Shown here: positions 1 through 7,133 of the stretch, piece by piece
How the letters are laid out: each line of letters opens with the position of its first letter
Numbering within the stretch: the stretch's first letter is position 1
Source: Fibrobacter sp. UBA1313
GTDB lineage: Bacteria > Fibrobacterota > Fibrobacteria > Fibrobacterales > Fibrobacteraceae
Assembly (NCBI GenBank): GCA_002307115.1
Contig: DBTP01000010.1
Span: forward strand, 13,463 to 25,387
DNA: 11,925 nt
Reading direction: 5' to 3'
The notes under the pieces: model-generated
Databases searched by the model: none
Seen by the model: only the letters and a program-made list of their open reading frames with translations
Told to the model about the DNA's origin: nothing
Position numbers and translations under genes: made by a program

Positions 1-48
1 AACTGCCTTCTAAGCAGTAGGTCGCGCGTTCGAACCGCACAGGGGGTA
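1..48 (+). tRNA. tRNA-Arg(TCT), 3' part only
   Basis: The window starts inside a tRNA gene. The anticodon arm is complete: stem ACTGC (2-6) pairs with GCAGT (14-18) around loop CTTCTAA, giving anticodon TCT at 9-11, which reads AGA (arginine). A five-base variable region follows, then a T arm with loop TTCGAAC (29-35) and stem GCGCG/CGCAC, which has one C-A mismatch. The 3' acceptor strand is AGGGGGT (41-47) with discriminator A48. No CCA is encoded, so it would have to be added after transcription. The D arm and the 5' acceptor strand lie outside the window, so acceptor pairing cannot be checked. Confidence 0.85.
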
Positions 49-108
49 TTATTTTTTTGTGAACACTATTCCTTTTGGGACTGTTCTTTTTTGGTCTATT
101 CACTTTCA

Positions 109-284
109 TGAAAATGCTTGTGCGAGGGATCTCCTCACTCTATATTATGGGTGAGGCGCTTCCTGTTTGCTTTGGTTTCGAGAAGGGATGCTGGATCAAA
201 CCGCTACATAAGGTGAACAGGAAGCGTCTCAATTTCATTGACAATCAATTGACCGTCATGCTCAGAGCATGGCGGTCTTTTTTT
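109..284 (+). ncRNA. candidate structured small RNA (unidentified)
   Basis: The stretch between the tRNA and the outer-membrane protein gene has no convincing coding frame but folds strongly. Hairpin 1 is CCTCACTC (133-140) with GGGTGAGG (149-156), one T-G wobble. Hairpin 2 is an 11-bp perfect stem, CGCTTCCTGTT (157-167) with AACAGGAAGCG (216-226), enclosing a smaller stem GGTTT (174-178) with AAACC (198-202). A plus-strand terminator ends the unit at 251-284. A weak possible promoter, TTGGGA (75-80) and TATTCA (97-102) with a 16-base spacer, lies upstream; the 5' end at 109 is a guess from it. The sequence matches no RNA family I recognise: it lacks the SRP tetraloop motif and the 6S layout. 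It could also be a processed tRNA trailer, or act as the 3' end of the opposing mod transcript. Confidence 0.35.
251..284 (+). terminator. rho-independent terminator, plus strand
   Basis: The stem GACCG-T-CATGC (251-261) pairs with GCATG-G-CGGTC (267-277) around loop TCAGA: 11 pairs with one T-G wobble, followed directly by seven T (278-284). The T tract faces the plus strand, so it ends a transcript coming from the tRNA side. It begins two bases beyond the stop codon of the convergent minus-strand gene. On that strand the hairpin has seven A before it but only AATTGATT after it, so it would be a weaker terminator for the mod transcript. Confidence 0.85.
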
Positions 285-285
285 G

Positions 286-1326
286 TTAAAGACTGGTGGT
301 CACGCGTAATCCCAAAGCGGGATCGCTGATTTCTTTTTCGCTAAACAAAGAAAGTTGAATTTTGGTGCGTCCCAGTTTTTTGACAGCGGCCACACTCCAA
401 GCGAGTTCATCTGAACCAGCGACCAACTCCTCGCGATCTTTGATATATTCGACTTCAAACATTAGGTTACTGAGAATCCCTGCAGTGGGTACTTCAAGAC
501 CGATATAGAACGGGAGGTAATAGGTATCTTGAGCGTACTCCGGTTTGACGCTGGAAGTCCAAGTGCCATCCGCATCTTTTTTTACCTCATCATCTTTGCC
601 GGTGTTGATGTAGCCTAATTCTCCGTACAGTTTCAAAGAGGGAAGAACGGTATAAGCGGCTTTGAGACCTGCGCGGTGGGTAATCACCGCAGGTTTAAGC
701 ATCGGATCGAGAGCATTGACGCGGTAAGCGAGGGTGAGTTCCACGGGTTTGCCAAGTTTCAGATTATCTTCCAAGCGGAGGTAGCCTCTGTTAAAAGGGG
801 TTTTACTGTTGGGATCATCGGGATCATAGGTTGTTGCGACCATGGCATTTAAAGTGGAGGGACCAAAATTCCAGCCAAGTTCAACACCATCTTGTCCAGC
901 ACCAGCGCGACCCATAAAGGCATGAGTCCCGATTTTCTTATCGAGGTAGGTACCAAAGTTACCACCGACACTCCAATCAGTTTCCCAATGTCCGAATTTC
1001 AAGTTGAACTTATTTTGTTCTAAGGCCCATTTGTAGTTACCAAAATAAAGCTGCGGAGTAATGATTTCGGTGCCGCTATTGAATGCGGTAGACCACATAC
1101 GAAAATTAATGGTGGCTTCAAAATCATCGGCAGTGTATTTCACACCAAGATTACCGCGAATCCAGAATCCATCGAGATCGTTTTCGGAATCATTTTCATA
1201 GAGTGCTTTACTTCCTTGGGTCTGGATGCTTCCGTTGATTTTAATTTCTCCATCGGCAGCATTCGCTACAGAGAGGAGGCCGAATCCGAGTAAGATTGCG
1301 GTGGTGAGTTTATGTGATCTTTTCAT
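286..1326 (-). CDS. outer-membrane beta-barrel (porin-like) protein, last gene of the mod cluster
   Basis: A 346-residue exported protein. Residues 1-23 form a signal peptide (KR near the start, hydrophobic core, end VANA) with likely cleavage before ADGEIK. The mature part is a run of short amphipathic strands with alternating hydrophobic residues, many aromatic and Gly residues, and Asp/Asn-rich turns, as in single-chain outer-membrane barrels. No periplasmic or enzymatic domain is visible. The frame is open upstream to 1527, but the ATG at 1324-1326 is preferred because AGGAG lies 8 bases before it and the signal peptide starts there. It follows modC by 55 bases with no strong terminator between, so it is probably co-transcribed and could admit molybdate or another anion. 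The transport role is inferred from position alone. Confidence 0.8.
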   Translation of the reverse strand: MKRSHKLTTAILLGFGLLSVANAADGEIKINGSIQTQGSKALYENDSENDLDGFWIRGNLGVKYTADDFEATINFRMWSTAFNSGTEIITPQLYFGNYKWALEQNKFNLKFGHWETDWSVGGNFGTYLDKKIGTHAFMGRAGAGQDGVELGWNFGPSTLNAMVATTYDPDDPNSKTPFNRGYLRLEDNLKLGKPVELTLAYRVNALDPMLKPAVITHRAGLKAAYTVLPSLKLYGELGYINTGKDDEVKKDADGTWTSSVKPEYAQDTYYLPFYIGLEVPTAGILSNLMFEVEYIKDREELVAGSDELAWSVAAVKKLGRTKIQLSLFSEKEISDPALGLRVTTSL

Positions 1327-1381
1327 GAAAAATCTCCTTGATTTTTTTTGAGGGGGTGAAAAAGTGATGCTCTTGTGAGCT

Positions 1382-2473
1382 TTAATCTCGAAGGAATAAC
1401 AAGTGTTCTCGAGGAAAACACAGTCGTAGTTTCCCGTTATTTTTGAGAACTTCTGTATCGATGCTGCCTTCGGTGTCAGAAACTTTTCGGACAATTTTTT
1501 GTCGAGGTTCATTACTCTCGCCTGCAAATTCAGGGGGCGTTAGGGCTGTAATATATTCGGTGAGAGAAAAAGGGGATGCGTCGTAACGTTCAATTTGAAA
1601 TTCAAAACAATTTTGTGTTTCTTCTGGGTGTGTGGGGCGGATATGATGGGCGCGAATGCCAATATAGGCCAAATCATCCGGTACCGTTTGCACCGTATCC
1701 AGAAGCAATCCCCAGGCGGGAACGGCAATCCGGGATGCCCCTATTTTTTTTGCGGCGGCAATATTCTTGCATCCTGTAAGTCTTGCGGCGGCAAGCGTTC
1801 CTGGATTTTTGAATAGATCTTCTTTTTTGCCCGAGCCTACAATTCGCCCTTCTTGCAAAATCTGCATCTTGTCGCAAATGCGGTAAACCTCATCGCGGTC
1901 ATGAGAAACAAACAGGGTCGTTCCCGGAAATGATTTCAGAGAGTCGAGAAGTGTTTGCTCCACTTCGCTTCGGAGAAACGTATCCAGCGCAGAAAAGGGC
2001 TCATCAAGCATTAAAATTTGCGGCTTGGAAACCAGAATGCGTGCAAGAGCTGCTCGTTGTTGCTCTCCGCCACTTAAACGAGTGGGGTAATGTTGCGCAT
2101 GGCCCTCAAGATGCATCTTTCGCAAAGTGTCTTCGATGAGGGCATCCCTTTCTATGCGGGGACATTTACGAAGTACAATGGCGAGATTCTGGGCAAGGGT
2201 CATCGTGGGGAATAGCGCGTAGTTCTGGAATAAATAACCCGTTTTCCGCCTTTGAGGGGGTAAATTAATCCCCTGGGAAGAATCGAATACGGTAAGTCCG
2301 TCGATGACGATTTTTCCTTCGTCTGGGGTTTCGATGCCTGCGATACACTTGAGTGTCATTGTTTTTCCACAACCAGAAGCCCCTAAAATGCCAACACGTT
2401 CATTTTCTGTACTAAAAGACACCGCTAACGTAAAGCGGGGAAAACGTTTCTTGATATCGACAATGAGGCTCAT
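1382..2473 (-). CDS. modC: molybdate ABC transporter ATP-binding protein ModC
   Basis: A 363-residue cytoplasmic ATPase that powers molybdate import. The ABC motifs are in order: Walker A GASGCGKT (31-38), Q-loop Gln83, signature LSGGEQQR (133-140), Walker B ILMLDEP (153-159) and H-loop His191. Residues from about 230 form the C-terminal region, where ModC proteins carry a Mop/TOBE molybdate-binding domain; here that domain is poorly conserved to my eye, so identity rests on context as well as on the ATPase core. The frame is open upstream to 2707, but ATG 2473 is chosen: GGAAGGAG lies just upstream and the protein starts MSLIVDIKKRF, as ModC does. Its ATG overlaps the modB stop codon (ATGA, 4 bases), indicating translational coupling. 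Confidence 0.93.
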   Translation of the reverse strand: MSLIVDIKKRFPRFTLAVSFSTENERVGILGASGCGKTMTLKCIAGIETPDEGKIVIDGLTVFDSSQGINLPPQRRKTGYLFQNYALFPTMTLAQNLAIVLRKCPRIERDALIEDTLRKMHLEGHAQHYPTRLSGGEQQRAALARILVSKPQILMLDEPFSALDTFLRSEVEQTLLDSLKSFPGTTLFVSHDRDEVYRICDKMQILQEGRIVGSGKKEDLFKNPGTLAAARLTGCKNIAAAKKIGASRIAVPAWGLLLDTVQTVPDDLAYIGIRAHHIRPTHPEETQNCFEFQIERYDASPFSLTEYITALTPPEFAGESNEPRQKIVRKVSDTEGSIDTEVLKNNGKLRLCFPREHLLFLRD

Positions 2474-3138
2474 CCTTTTCTCCTTCCCAGCAGATTCATG
2501 GCGATAATGACTGAAAATGAAATGGCCACAATAATCAGCACCCACATTAATGCGAGATCCATGTGTCCCCCTTCCGCCGAAAAGAAGATGGCAATGGGAA
2601 TAGTTTGTGTGCGTCCCGGAATATTTCCCGCAATCATGAGCGTTGCTCCGAATTCCCCAAGAGCTCGGGCAAAGCCTAGGATGGACCCCGCAGCGGCCCC
2701 CGACCAAGCCATAGGAATCATAATTCGAAAAAATATCAGGTATTCTGGGAGGCCCAACGTCCTTGCTGCTTGTAACACTGTGGGGTCTATTTGTTCGAAG
2801 GAAGCTCGAACTGTTTTATAAATAAGGGGAAAGGCAACTACCGCTGCAGCGATAACTGTCGCCTCCCAAGAAAAGATAATCCGGATTCCTATTTCCATCA
2901 GTAGGCGGCCGATTGGACTGTTTCTTCCAAAAATCACCAGTAGAAAAAAGCCGAGAACCGTTGGAGGTAAAACCATAGGCAGTGTGAATACCCCATCTAG
3001 GATCGCCTGGGTCCGCCCACGAAGTCGAAGCACTAATCGGGCGGCGACAACACCGAAAAAGAAGGCGATGACTGTCGCAACGATTGATGTCTTAAAAGAG
3101 ACTAAAAGCGGAGACCAGTCGATGGGAAGACCGTCCAT
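2470..3138 (-). CDS. modB: molybdate ABC transporter permease ModB
   Basis: A 222-residue inner-membrane permease of the ModB/CysT family, which forms the channel for molybdate passed on by ModA. It has about five to six hydrophobic segments (near residues 12-33, 52-70, 92-108, 143-160 and 196-214). The cytoplasmic EAA loop, which docks the ATPase, is at about 114-141 (FEQIDPTVLQAARTLG, then IP). The block ALGEFGATLMIAGNIPG (159-175) is highly characteristic of ModB. Length is typical of the family. Its stop codon overlaps the modC start, and it begins 34 bases after modA. The ribosome-binding site is weak (AGGT about 9 bases before the ATG), so it may rely partly on translation of modA. Confidence 0.95.
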   Translation of the reverse strand: MDGLPIDWSPLLVSFKTSIVATVIAFFFGVVAARLVLRLRGRTQAILDGVFTLPMVLPPTVLGFFLLVIFGRNSPIGRLLMEIGIRIIFSWEATVIAAAVVAFPLIYKTVRASFEQIDPTVLQAARTLGLPEYLIFFRIMIPMAWSGAAAGSILGFARALGEFGATLMIAGNIPGRTQTIPIAIFFSAEGGHMDLALMWVLIIVAISFSVIIAMNLLGRRKG

Positions 3139-3172
3139 GATTTATACCTATCGGTGTTGACGGATGGCAGGT

Positions 3173-3949
3173 TTACTTGACGACAGCAAATCCGTATTTG
3201 ACAAATATCTTAGACGCTTCTGGGCTCGAAAGCCAAGCGAGAAATGCTTTTGCTACTTGGGGCTGAGCACTTGTTTTCACCAAGGCTGCGGGATAAATTA
3301 CAGGCTTGTGAGTTCCTTCGGGAGCGGTTGCAATGACTGTGACTTTTTTAGAAATAGCAGCATCGGTCGCATAGACTACGCCCGCATCCACTTCTCCCAT
3401 TTCCACATAGGTCAACACTTGGCGTACATCTTTTGCGTAGATGGCTTTTGCTTTGACTTTGTCAAGAATACCGAGAGACGTAAAAACTTCTTCCGAATAT
3501 TGTCCCACGGGAACGCTGGATGGCTCGCCGAGAGCGATTTGTTTAATCTTGTCGGTAGCGGCATCTTCAAATCGGGTGATCCCTTTTGAAGATTTCGGAA
3601 CGATAAGAACGACTTTATTTTCGACTACATTTTTGCGAGTGTCTTCTAAGATCAAACCTTGTTTTGAGAGTGCGTTCATTTGTTTGGGAGACGCTGAAAG
3701 AAAAATATCTACGGGGGCACCCTGCTCAATCTGTTGCTGTAAGGAACCGGAAGAACCATAAGTTGGCGTTACGGTGACATCGGGCTTCACCTTTTTGTAC
3801 ATCTCAATAAGTTCATTCATTGTGTCGGTGAGACTTGCTGCTGCCGAAACGATAATTTCTGTTTTGGGGGCTGCGGCAAAGATGTTTGCCGAAAGTGATA
3901 AAGCGATGATGCCGGATAAAAGAATGCGGCTTCGTATTTCATGGAACAT
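3173..3949 (-). CDS. modA: molybdate-binding periplasmic protein ModA
   Basis: A 258-residue solute-binding protein that captures molybdate (and probably tungstate) in the periplasm and hands it to ModB. Residues 1-25 are a signal peptide ending NIFA, with cleavage before AAPKTE. The mature protein shows the ModA landmarks: VSAAASLTDTMNEL (34-47), YGSSGSLQQQIEQGAPVDIF (64-83), VPVGQY (147-152) and GVVYATDA (190-197). These supply the Ser, backbone and Tyr contacts for the oxyanion, the Tyr being Tyr193. A clear AGGAG lies 9 bases before the ATG. It sits 45 bases downstream of modE on the same strand. Family assignment is firm; preference for molybdate over tungstate cannot be read from sequence. 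Confidence 0.95.
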   Translation of the reverse strand: MFHEIRSRILLSGIIALSLSANIFAAAPKTEIIVSAAASLTDTMNELIEMYKKVKPDVTVTPTYGSSGSLQQQIEQGAPVDIFLSASPKQMNALSKQGLILEDTRKNVVENKVVLIVPKSSKGITRFEDAATDKIKQIALGEPSSVPVGQYSEEVFTSLGILDKVKAKAIYAKDVRQVLTYVEMGEVDAGVVYATDAAISKKVTVIATAPEGTHKPVIYPAALVKTSAQPQVAKAFLAWLSSPEASKIFVKYGFAVVK

Positions 3950-3994
3950 AGAGAATACTCCTGTGAGTTTAGGTGGTAAGTCGAAATGAGAACT

Positions 3995-4828
3995 TCAAGA
4001 GAGGTGTGCGAGAATCACATGATCGGGTTCAAAGTAAACCAGATATTCTTTACCGGGTTCGCCCGATAATTGATTCCACTGTGTTATCGGTACTAAAGCA
4101 TAAATAAATCGATTTTCACTAATAGAAAGTTTCACTTGTGCTGAATCGTCGCTAATAACACTTTGAACCAAAGTACTCTTGAGGCAGTTAATAGGTCCCT
4201 TATGTAAAGATTGCCTTATTTCTTCTGGAAGACGAATGGTCATACAAGTGGCTTTTATTAGTAACACGACTTCGTCACCAATTTTTAAATCCATCTCGGT
4301 GACGGTTGATTGTGTGATACGTGCGGTGACGATGACAAGTCTATCCACCATCACATCTACCCATGCTTGGGCTTTGTCTCCCCAAATTCTCTTAATGGTA
4401 CCATGAAATTGATTTCGTGTACTTGTCCAAAGAGATAAACGACGTAAAAAATCTTCTACATCGCGGAGTTGTTTCGCATCGTTATCTTGAAGAGAATACA
4501 TAAATAGGCGTTGTCGTTCACAAAGTAACTCGTACTGTTGTAAAAGACGCTCGCCTAGAGCGGTAAGGGACGAATTTCCTCCATAGGATCCTCCCTGAAT
4601 ACTTTGTACCAAAGGCCCTTCTGCGGCATTATTCATGGCGTCTATCCAAGACCATGCGGTTTTGTAACTAATTTTCAAATCTTCAGCGGCTGCAGATAAC
4701 GTTTTTTTCTCACGAATGGCAATGAGAAGCTGCAATCGTTTTTCATCCAAGAATCCGTTTCCGGCTTGGAGACTCAAAGCACATTTAAACGCAGGAACCG
4801 AAGAAGTCGATTCGTCAGGTGGCGACAT
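3995..4828 (-). CDS. modE: molybdate-responsive transcriptional regulator ModE
   Basis: A 277-residue DNA-binding molybdate sensor. After an N-terminal tail of about 25 residues comes a LysR-like winged helix-turn-helix (about 28-110: SAAAEDLKISYKTAWSWIDAMNN, then GGSYGGNSSLTALGERLL). Next are two Mop-type oxyanion-binding repeats. The first begins TSTRNQFHGTIKRI (135-148), matching the SARNQ motif of ModE, and the second spans about 210-277. Length is close to E. coli ModE (262). GGAGG lies 7 bases before the ATG. It is the first gene of the modEABC set here, rather than divergent from modABC as in E. coli, so it would control its own transcript. By analogy, molybdate-bound ModE represses the transporter; that mode is not shown by the sequence. 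Confidence 0.93.
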   Translation of the reverse strand: MSPPDESTSSVPAFKCALSLQAGNGFLDEKRLQLLIAIREKKTLSAAAEDLKISYKTAWSWIDAMNNAAEGPLVQSIQGGSYGGNSSLTALGERLLQQYELLCERQRLFMYSLQDNDAKQLRDVEDFLRRLSLWTSTRNQFHGTIKRIWGDKAQAWVDVMVDRLVIVTARITQSTVTEMDLKIGDEVVLLIKATCMTIRLPEEIRQSLHKGPINCLKSTLVQSVISDDSAQVKLSISENRFIYALVPITQWNQLSGEPGKEYLVYFEPDHVILAHLS

Positions 4829-4885
4829 AATAATCCTCCGTAGCGATCATTGCAAATTTTGTGCCAATTATTTTCCCCTCAAAAG

Positions 4886-4913
4886 AGTATAAAAAAAGAG
4901 GTTTATTCGGCAA
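4886..4913 (-). promoter_or_regulatory. possible promoter of the modEABC-porin operon
   Basis: Read on the minus strand, TATACT (4891-4886) is a near-consensus -10 box. TTGCCG (4913-4908) is a partial -35 box 16 bases upstream. They lie about 58-85 bases before the modE start codon. Found by eye only; the -35 box matches the consensus at four of six positions. Confidence 0.4.
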
Positions 4914-4927
4914 ATGCCTTACCGAAT
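4905..4927. promoter_or_regulatory. inverted repeat, candidate operator over the modE promoter
   Basis: ATTCGG (4905-4910) and CCGAAT (4922-4927) form a perfect 6-base dyad with an 11-base spacer, in the gap between the divergent modE and HEPN genes. It overlaps the proposed -35 box of modE, as a repressor site would. It does not resemble the E. coli ModE box, which has TATA-rich half sites, so if it binds ModE the specificity has diverged. The rest of the 4829-5047 gap is AT-rich. A clear promoter for the plus-strand gene was not found, apart from a possible -10 TACAAT at 5013-5018. Confidence 0.35.
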
Positions 4928-5047
4928 GGTATCTTATTGCTTTTTGAATCTACATAATTGTAACGCCAAAATTATTGAATTTGTTTAAAAATCAATGAAA
5001 TGAAACTATTCTTACAATGACGAACAGTTTTTCGATGAGGAATTCTT

Positions 5048-5446
5048 ATGGCACTTACTTTATCTGACTGGGAAGAATTTTATCGTGATGGTAAGAGTTT
5101 TCATAAGAGAACTCGTATTAGTGTTGACCAGCCTCAAATTTATACTCCGGTGTTGATCCAAAATTTAGCGGCGATGAGTATTGAAAAATATTTCATGGCC
5201 ATTTTCATGAGTCGCGGTTTTTTACCTCGTAATCATACGATGTTTGACCTTCTGGAAGAAATCAAACAGATTGTTCCGATTTCTCCTACTTTGGAAGAGA
5301 CTCTTTTATACATGGATTCTCTTCAACAAATTTGTTCCATTGATAATATCAAAATAACGTTACCTCAAGAGGATGATGTTCCTCGGTTCTTAGAGGCTGT
5401 TGATGAGGTCGAGTTTTTAGCGGACACTCTTTGTAAACCATCTTGA
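5048..5446 (+). CDS. small HEPN-domain protein
   Basis: A 132-residue, probably helical cytoplasmic protein with no signal peptide. Residues 33-72 match the HEPN core: a helix LIQNLAAMSIEKYFMAIFM followed by SRGFLPRNHTMFDLLEEI, comparable to the ARGIEPPRTHDL pattern of HEPN proteins. Arg56, six residues, then His63 fits the R-X4-6-H motif that is catalytic in HEPN ribonucleases. HEPN proteins are often toxins paired with a nucleotidyltransferase (MNT) antitoxin, but no partner is encoded beside it, so it may be a lone housekeeping or orphan copy. The start is supported by GAGGAA about 7 bases upstream. It is divergent from modE and lies 70 bases before the acyltransferase gene. RNase activity is not established. 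Confidence 0.65.
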   Translation: MALTLSDWEEFYRDGKSFHKRTRISVDQPQIYTPVLIQNLAAMSIEKYFMAIFMSRGFLPRNHTMFDLLEEIKQIVPISPTLEETLLYMDSLQQICSIDNIKITLPQEDDVPRFLEAVDEVEFLADTLCKPS

Positions 5447-5490
5447 CACTTCGATGCCGTCATTGATTCTATGTCACCACTTCTCATTCC

Positions 5491-5515
5491 CGCAAACCAA
5501 TTTTTAGTGGCCCCC
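5491..5515. repeat. solo copy of the intergenic repeat end
   Basis: CGCAAACCAATTTTTAGTGG followed by CCCCC closely matches CGCAAACTAATTTTTAGAGG followed by TGCCC at 9026-9050; only about four positions differ. It ends one base before the ATG of the acyltransferase gene, so it replaces the place where a ribosome-binding site would be. The shared sequence lies outside any gene at both sites, which points to a dispersed repeat or a shared regulatory motif. Confidence 0.55.
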
Positions 5516-5516
5516 T

Positions 5517-7115
5517 ATGGATAAAAATCGAAAACTCCGCATATTGGATACAACGCTTCGCGAAGGCGATCAGGCGGCGGGTTTTGCGTTTTCGCTTAAA
5601 GAAAAATTGCGCATCGCGTCTCTTTTGGAAGCGATTGGGGTCGATTGTATTGAAGTCGGTTTCCCTTCCGCCTCACTCCAAAATTTTGAGACTTGCCACA
5701 TTCTTTGTTCCGAAATAAAAAGCACTCAGGTGGCGGTGATGAGCCGCGGCACTCTTCCCGATATAAAGCGTTCCGCCCAGGTATTCTCAGGTTCTGCGCG
5801 GAGCCTTTTGCATATTTCGCTCCCCGTGAGCGATTTACACATGTCTGTGAAATTGGGCCGGTCGCGCAACGAACTTCTTTCTATCGCGAAAGAAATGACC
5901 CGGTTTGCCTCCGGTTTTGCGGGCATGGTGGAAATGGGAGCAGAAGATGCGACTCGTGCGGATCCGGATTATCTCGCTGAGTATTGTGAAGTCGTGACTC
6001 AAAATGGAGCGCACATCGTCAACATTGCGGATACGGTGGGCCATGCCGCCCCCTCTGAAATTTCATCTCTCGTTCAGTCTTTAATGCATTCAGTCACGGC
6101 CTTTCGCAATGGAAGTGCGCTCCTCAGCGTACACTGTCACAACGATCTGGGGCTTGCGAACGCCAATACTTTAGCGGCGATTGAATCGGGTTGTGGCCAA
6201 ATCGAAGTCACTTGCCTTGGCATCGGGGATCGCGCGGGCAATGCCCCTTTGGAAGAACTCGCTTTTATTCTCCATTCACGCCCGGATCTTTATCCCGTAT
6301 CGACGGGCTTAGCGCTTCCTCCCCTGGGAAAAATGGCGCGGGAGTTGGCCTCTATCACAGGCACGGCACTTTCTCCTTTCAAACCGGTCACAGGCATTAA
6401 TGTGCGCGCCCACGCTGCGGGAATACACCAGCAGGGCGTACTCCGCGATAATGCAACTTATGAGTTTTCTCCTTTAAGTTTGGGAAACCTTTTCCCACAA
6501 CGTATAGTGATTTCAAAACTTTCGGGAAAAATGGGACTCCAAACGGTGATTCGCCAGTATGCGGGTATTTCGGTAGAGGGCGACGTTCTGGATCAGCTGA
6601 TGGATCTGGTTAAGATACGCACGGAGGACACTCCCATTTTGGGTGTGACTGAATTACTTTGTCTGTTGGCATCTCAGAAAATATTAAATGCGCCGCTGGT
6701 GCAGTGCGATTCGTTTTCGATTTCCCGGGAAGAATCGCTGACGCATCCGCGTTCTCTGTTGCGTGCGCTTTTCTTATGGAATGATGGGAGTGCCTCAGAA
6801 GCGAAACAAGAAGTGCAATATAATACATACGAAGGGGTCTCCTGGGAATCGCCCTTGCTTGCTCTGGTGAATGAGCATTTCTCAGTAGGTATTTATTTGA
6901 CTTCGGTTGCGGTTTCTGAATTTTATGGGGGTGATGCGATCCCCTCCAAAATCAGAGTGTATGTGGAGGCTTCGGTGAATACAAATTCTTTGCCTAGAAT
7001 TTATGCAATGGAACGGGTGGGGTATTCTCGGGATCGGTTGTTTTTGGAATTACTCCTTGATATCGTTAACGCAGAAAAGGCGATTGCGATCCAGCGGGTT
7101 TCCAGAGAAGAATAG
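5517..7115 (+). CDS. isopropylmalate/homocitrate synthase family acyltransferase
   Basis: A 532-residue cytoplasmic enzyme that should condense acetyl-CoA with a 2-oxo acid. The HMGL-like TIM barrel (about 6-275) has DTTLREGDQ (11-19), the metal-binding His206 and His208 (VHCHNDLG) and GIGDRAGN (235-242). The second segment carries HAAGIH (299-304) and NATYE (312-316). LeuA enzymes have Arg-Asp in the first motif; here it is Arg15-Glu16, as in lysine-type homocitrate synthases. HAAGIH also leans that way, whereas CHNDLGLANAN and SDLHMSVKL are LeuA-like. Residues about 440-525 look like a diverged LeuA-type regulatory dimer domain, absent from short NifV proteins (about 380 residues). The ATG is forced by an in-frame stop four codons upstream, and no Shine-Dalgarno is visible. 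Homocitrate, isopropylmalate and citramalate synthase all remain possible. Confidence 0.85.
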   Translation: MDKNRKLRILDTTLREGDQAAGFAFSLKEKLRIASLLEAIGVDCIEVGFPSASLQNFETCHILCSEIKSTQVAVMSRGTLPDIKRSAQVFSGSARSLLHISLPVSDLHMSVKLGRSRNELLSIAKEMTRFASGFAGMVEMGAEDATRADPDYLAEYCEVVTQNGAHIVNIADTVGHAAPSEISSLVQSLMHSVTAFRNGSALLSVHCHNDLGLANANTLAAIESGCGQIEVTCLGIGDRAGNAPLEELAFILHSRPDLYPVSTGLALPPLGKMARELASITGTALSPFKPVTGINVRAHAAGIHQQGVLRDNATYEFSPLSLGNLFPQRIVISKLSGKMGLQTVIRQYAGISVEGDVLDQLMDLVKIRTEDTPILGVTELLCLLASQKILNAPLVQCDSFSISREESLTHPRSLLRALFLWNDGSASEAKQEVQYNTYEGVSWESPLLALVNEHFSVGIYLTSVAVSEFYGGDAIPSKIRVYVEASVNTNSLPRIYAMERVGYSRDRLFLELLLDIVNAEKAIAIQRVSREE

Positions 7116-7133
7116 GGAAATCGTTATTTAACG

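Noticed and set aside
1..60. tRNA 3' end as a phage or island attachment site
   Set aside because: No integrase gene and no second copy of the tRNA 3' end were seen in the window.
75..329. Plus-strand frame of 84 codons
   Set aside because: It runs through the terminator hairpin and into the opposite-strand barrel gene, has no ribosome-binding site and shows no protein-like pattern.
1369..1380. Small hairpin GCTC/GAGC between modC and the barrel gene, considered as a terminator
   Set aside because: Only four pairs, and no T run directly after it on the minus strand.
1327..1527. N-terminal extension of the barrel protein frame
   Set aside because: It overlaps modC, and the signal peptide and ribosome-binding site place the start at 1326.
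2474..2707. N-terminal extension of the modC frame
   Set aside because: It lies wholly over modB in another frame; ATG 2473 has a strong ribosome-binding site and the usual ModC start.
3950..3994. Molybdenum-cofactor riboswitch or ModE box before modA
   Set aside because: The 45-base gap is too short for the riboswitch and shows no TATA-type dyad.
7122..7133. CGTTA/TAACG palindrome after the acyltransferase gene
   Set aside because: The loop is two bases and no T tract follows, so it is not a credible terminator.
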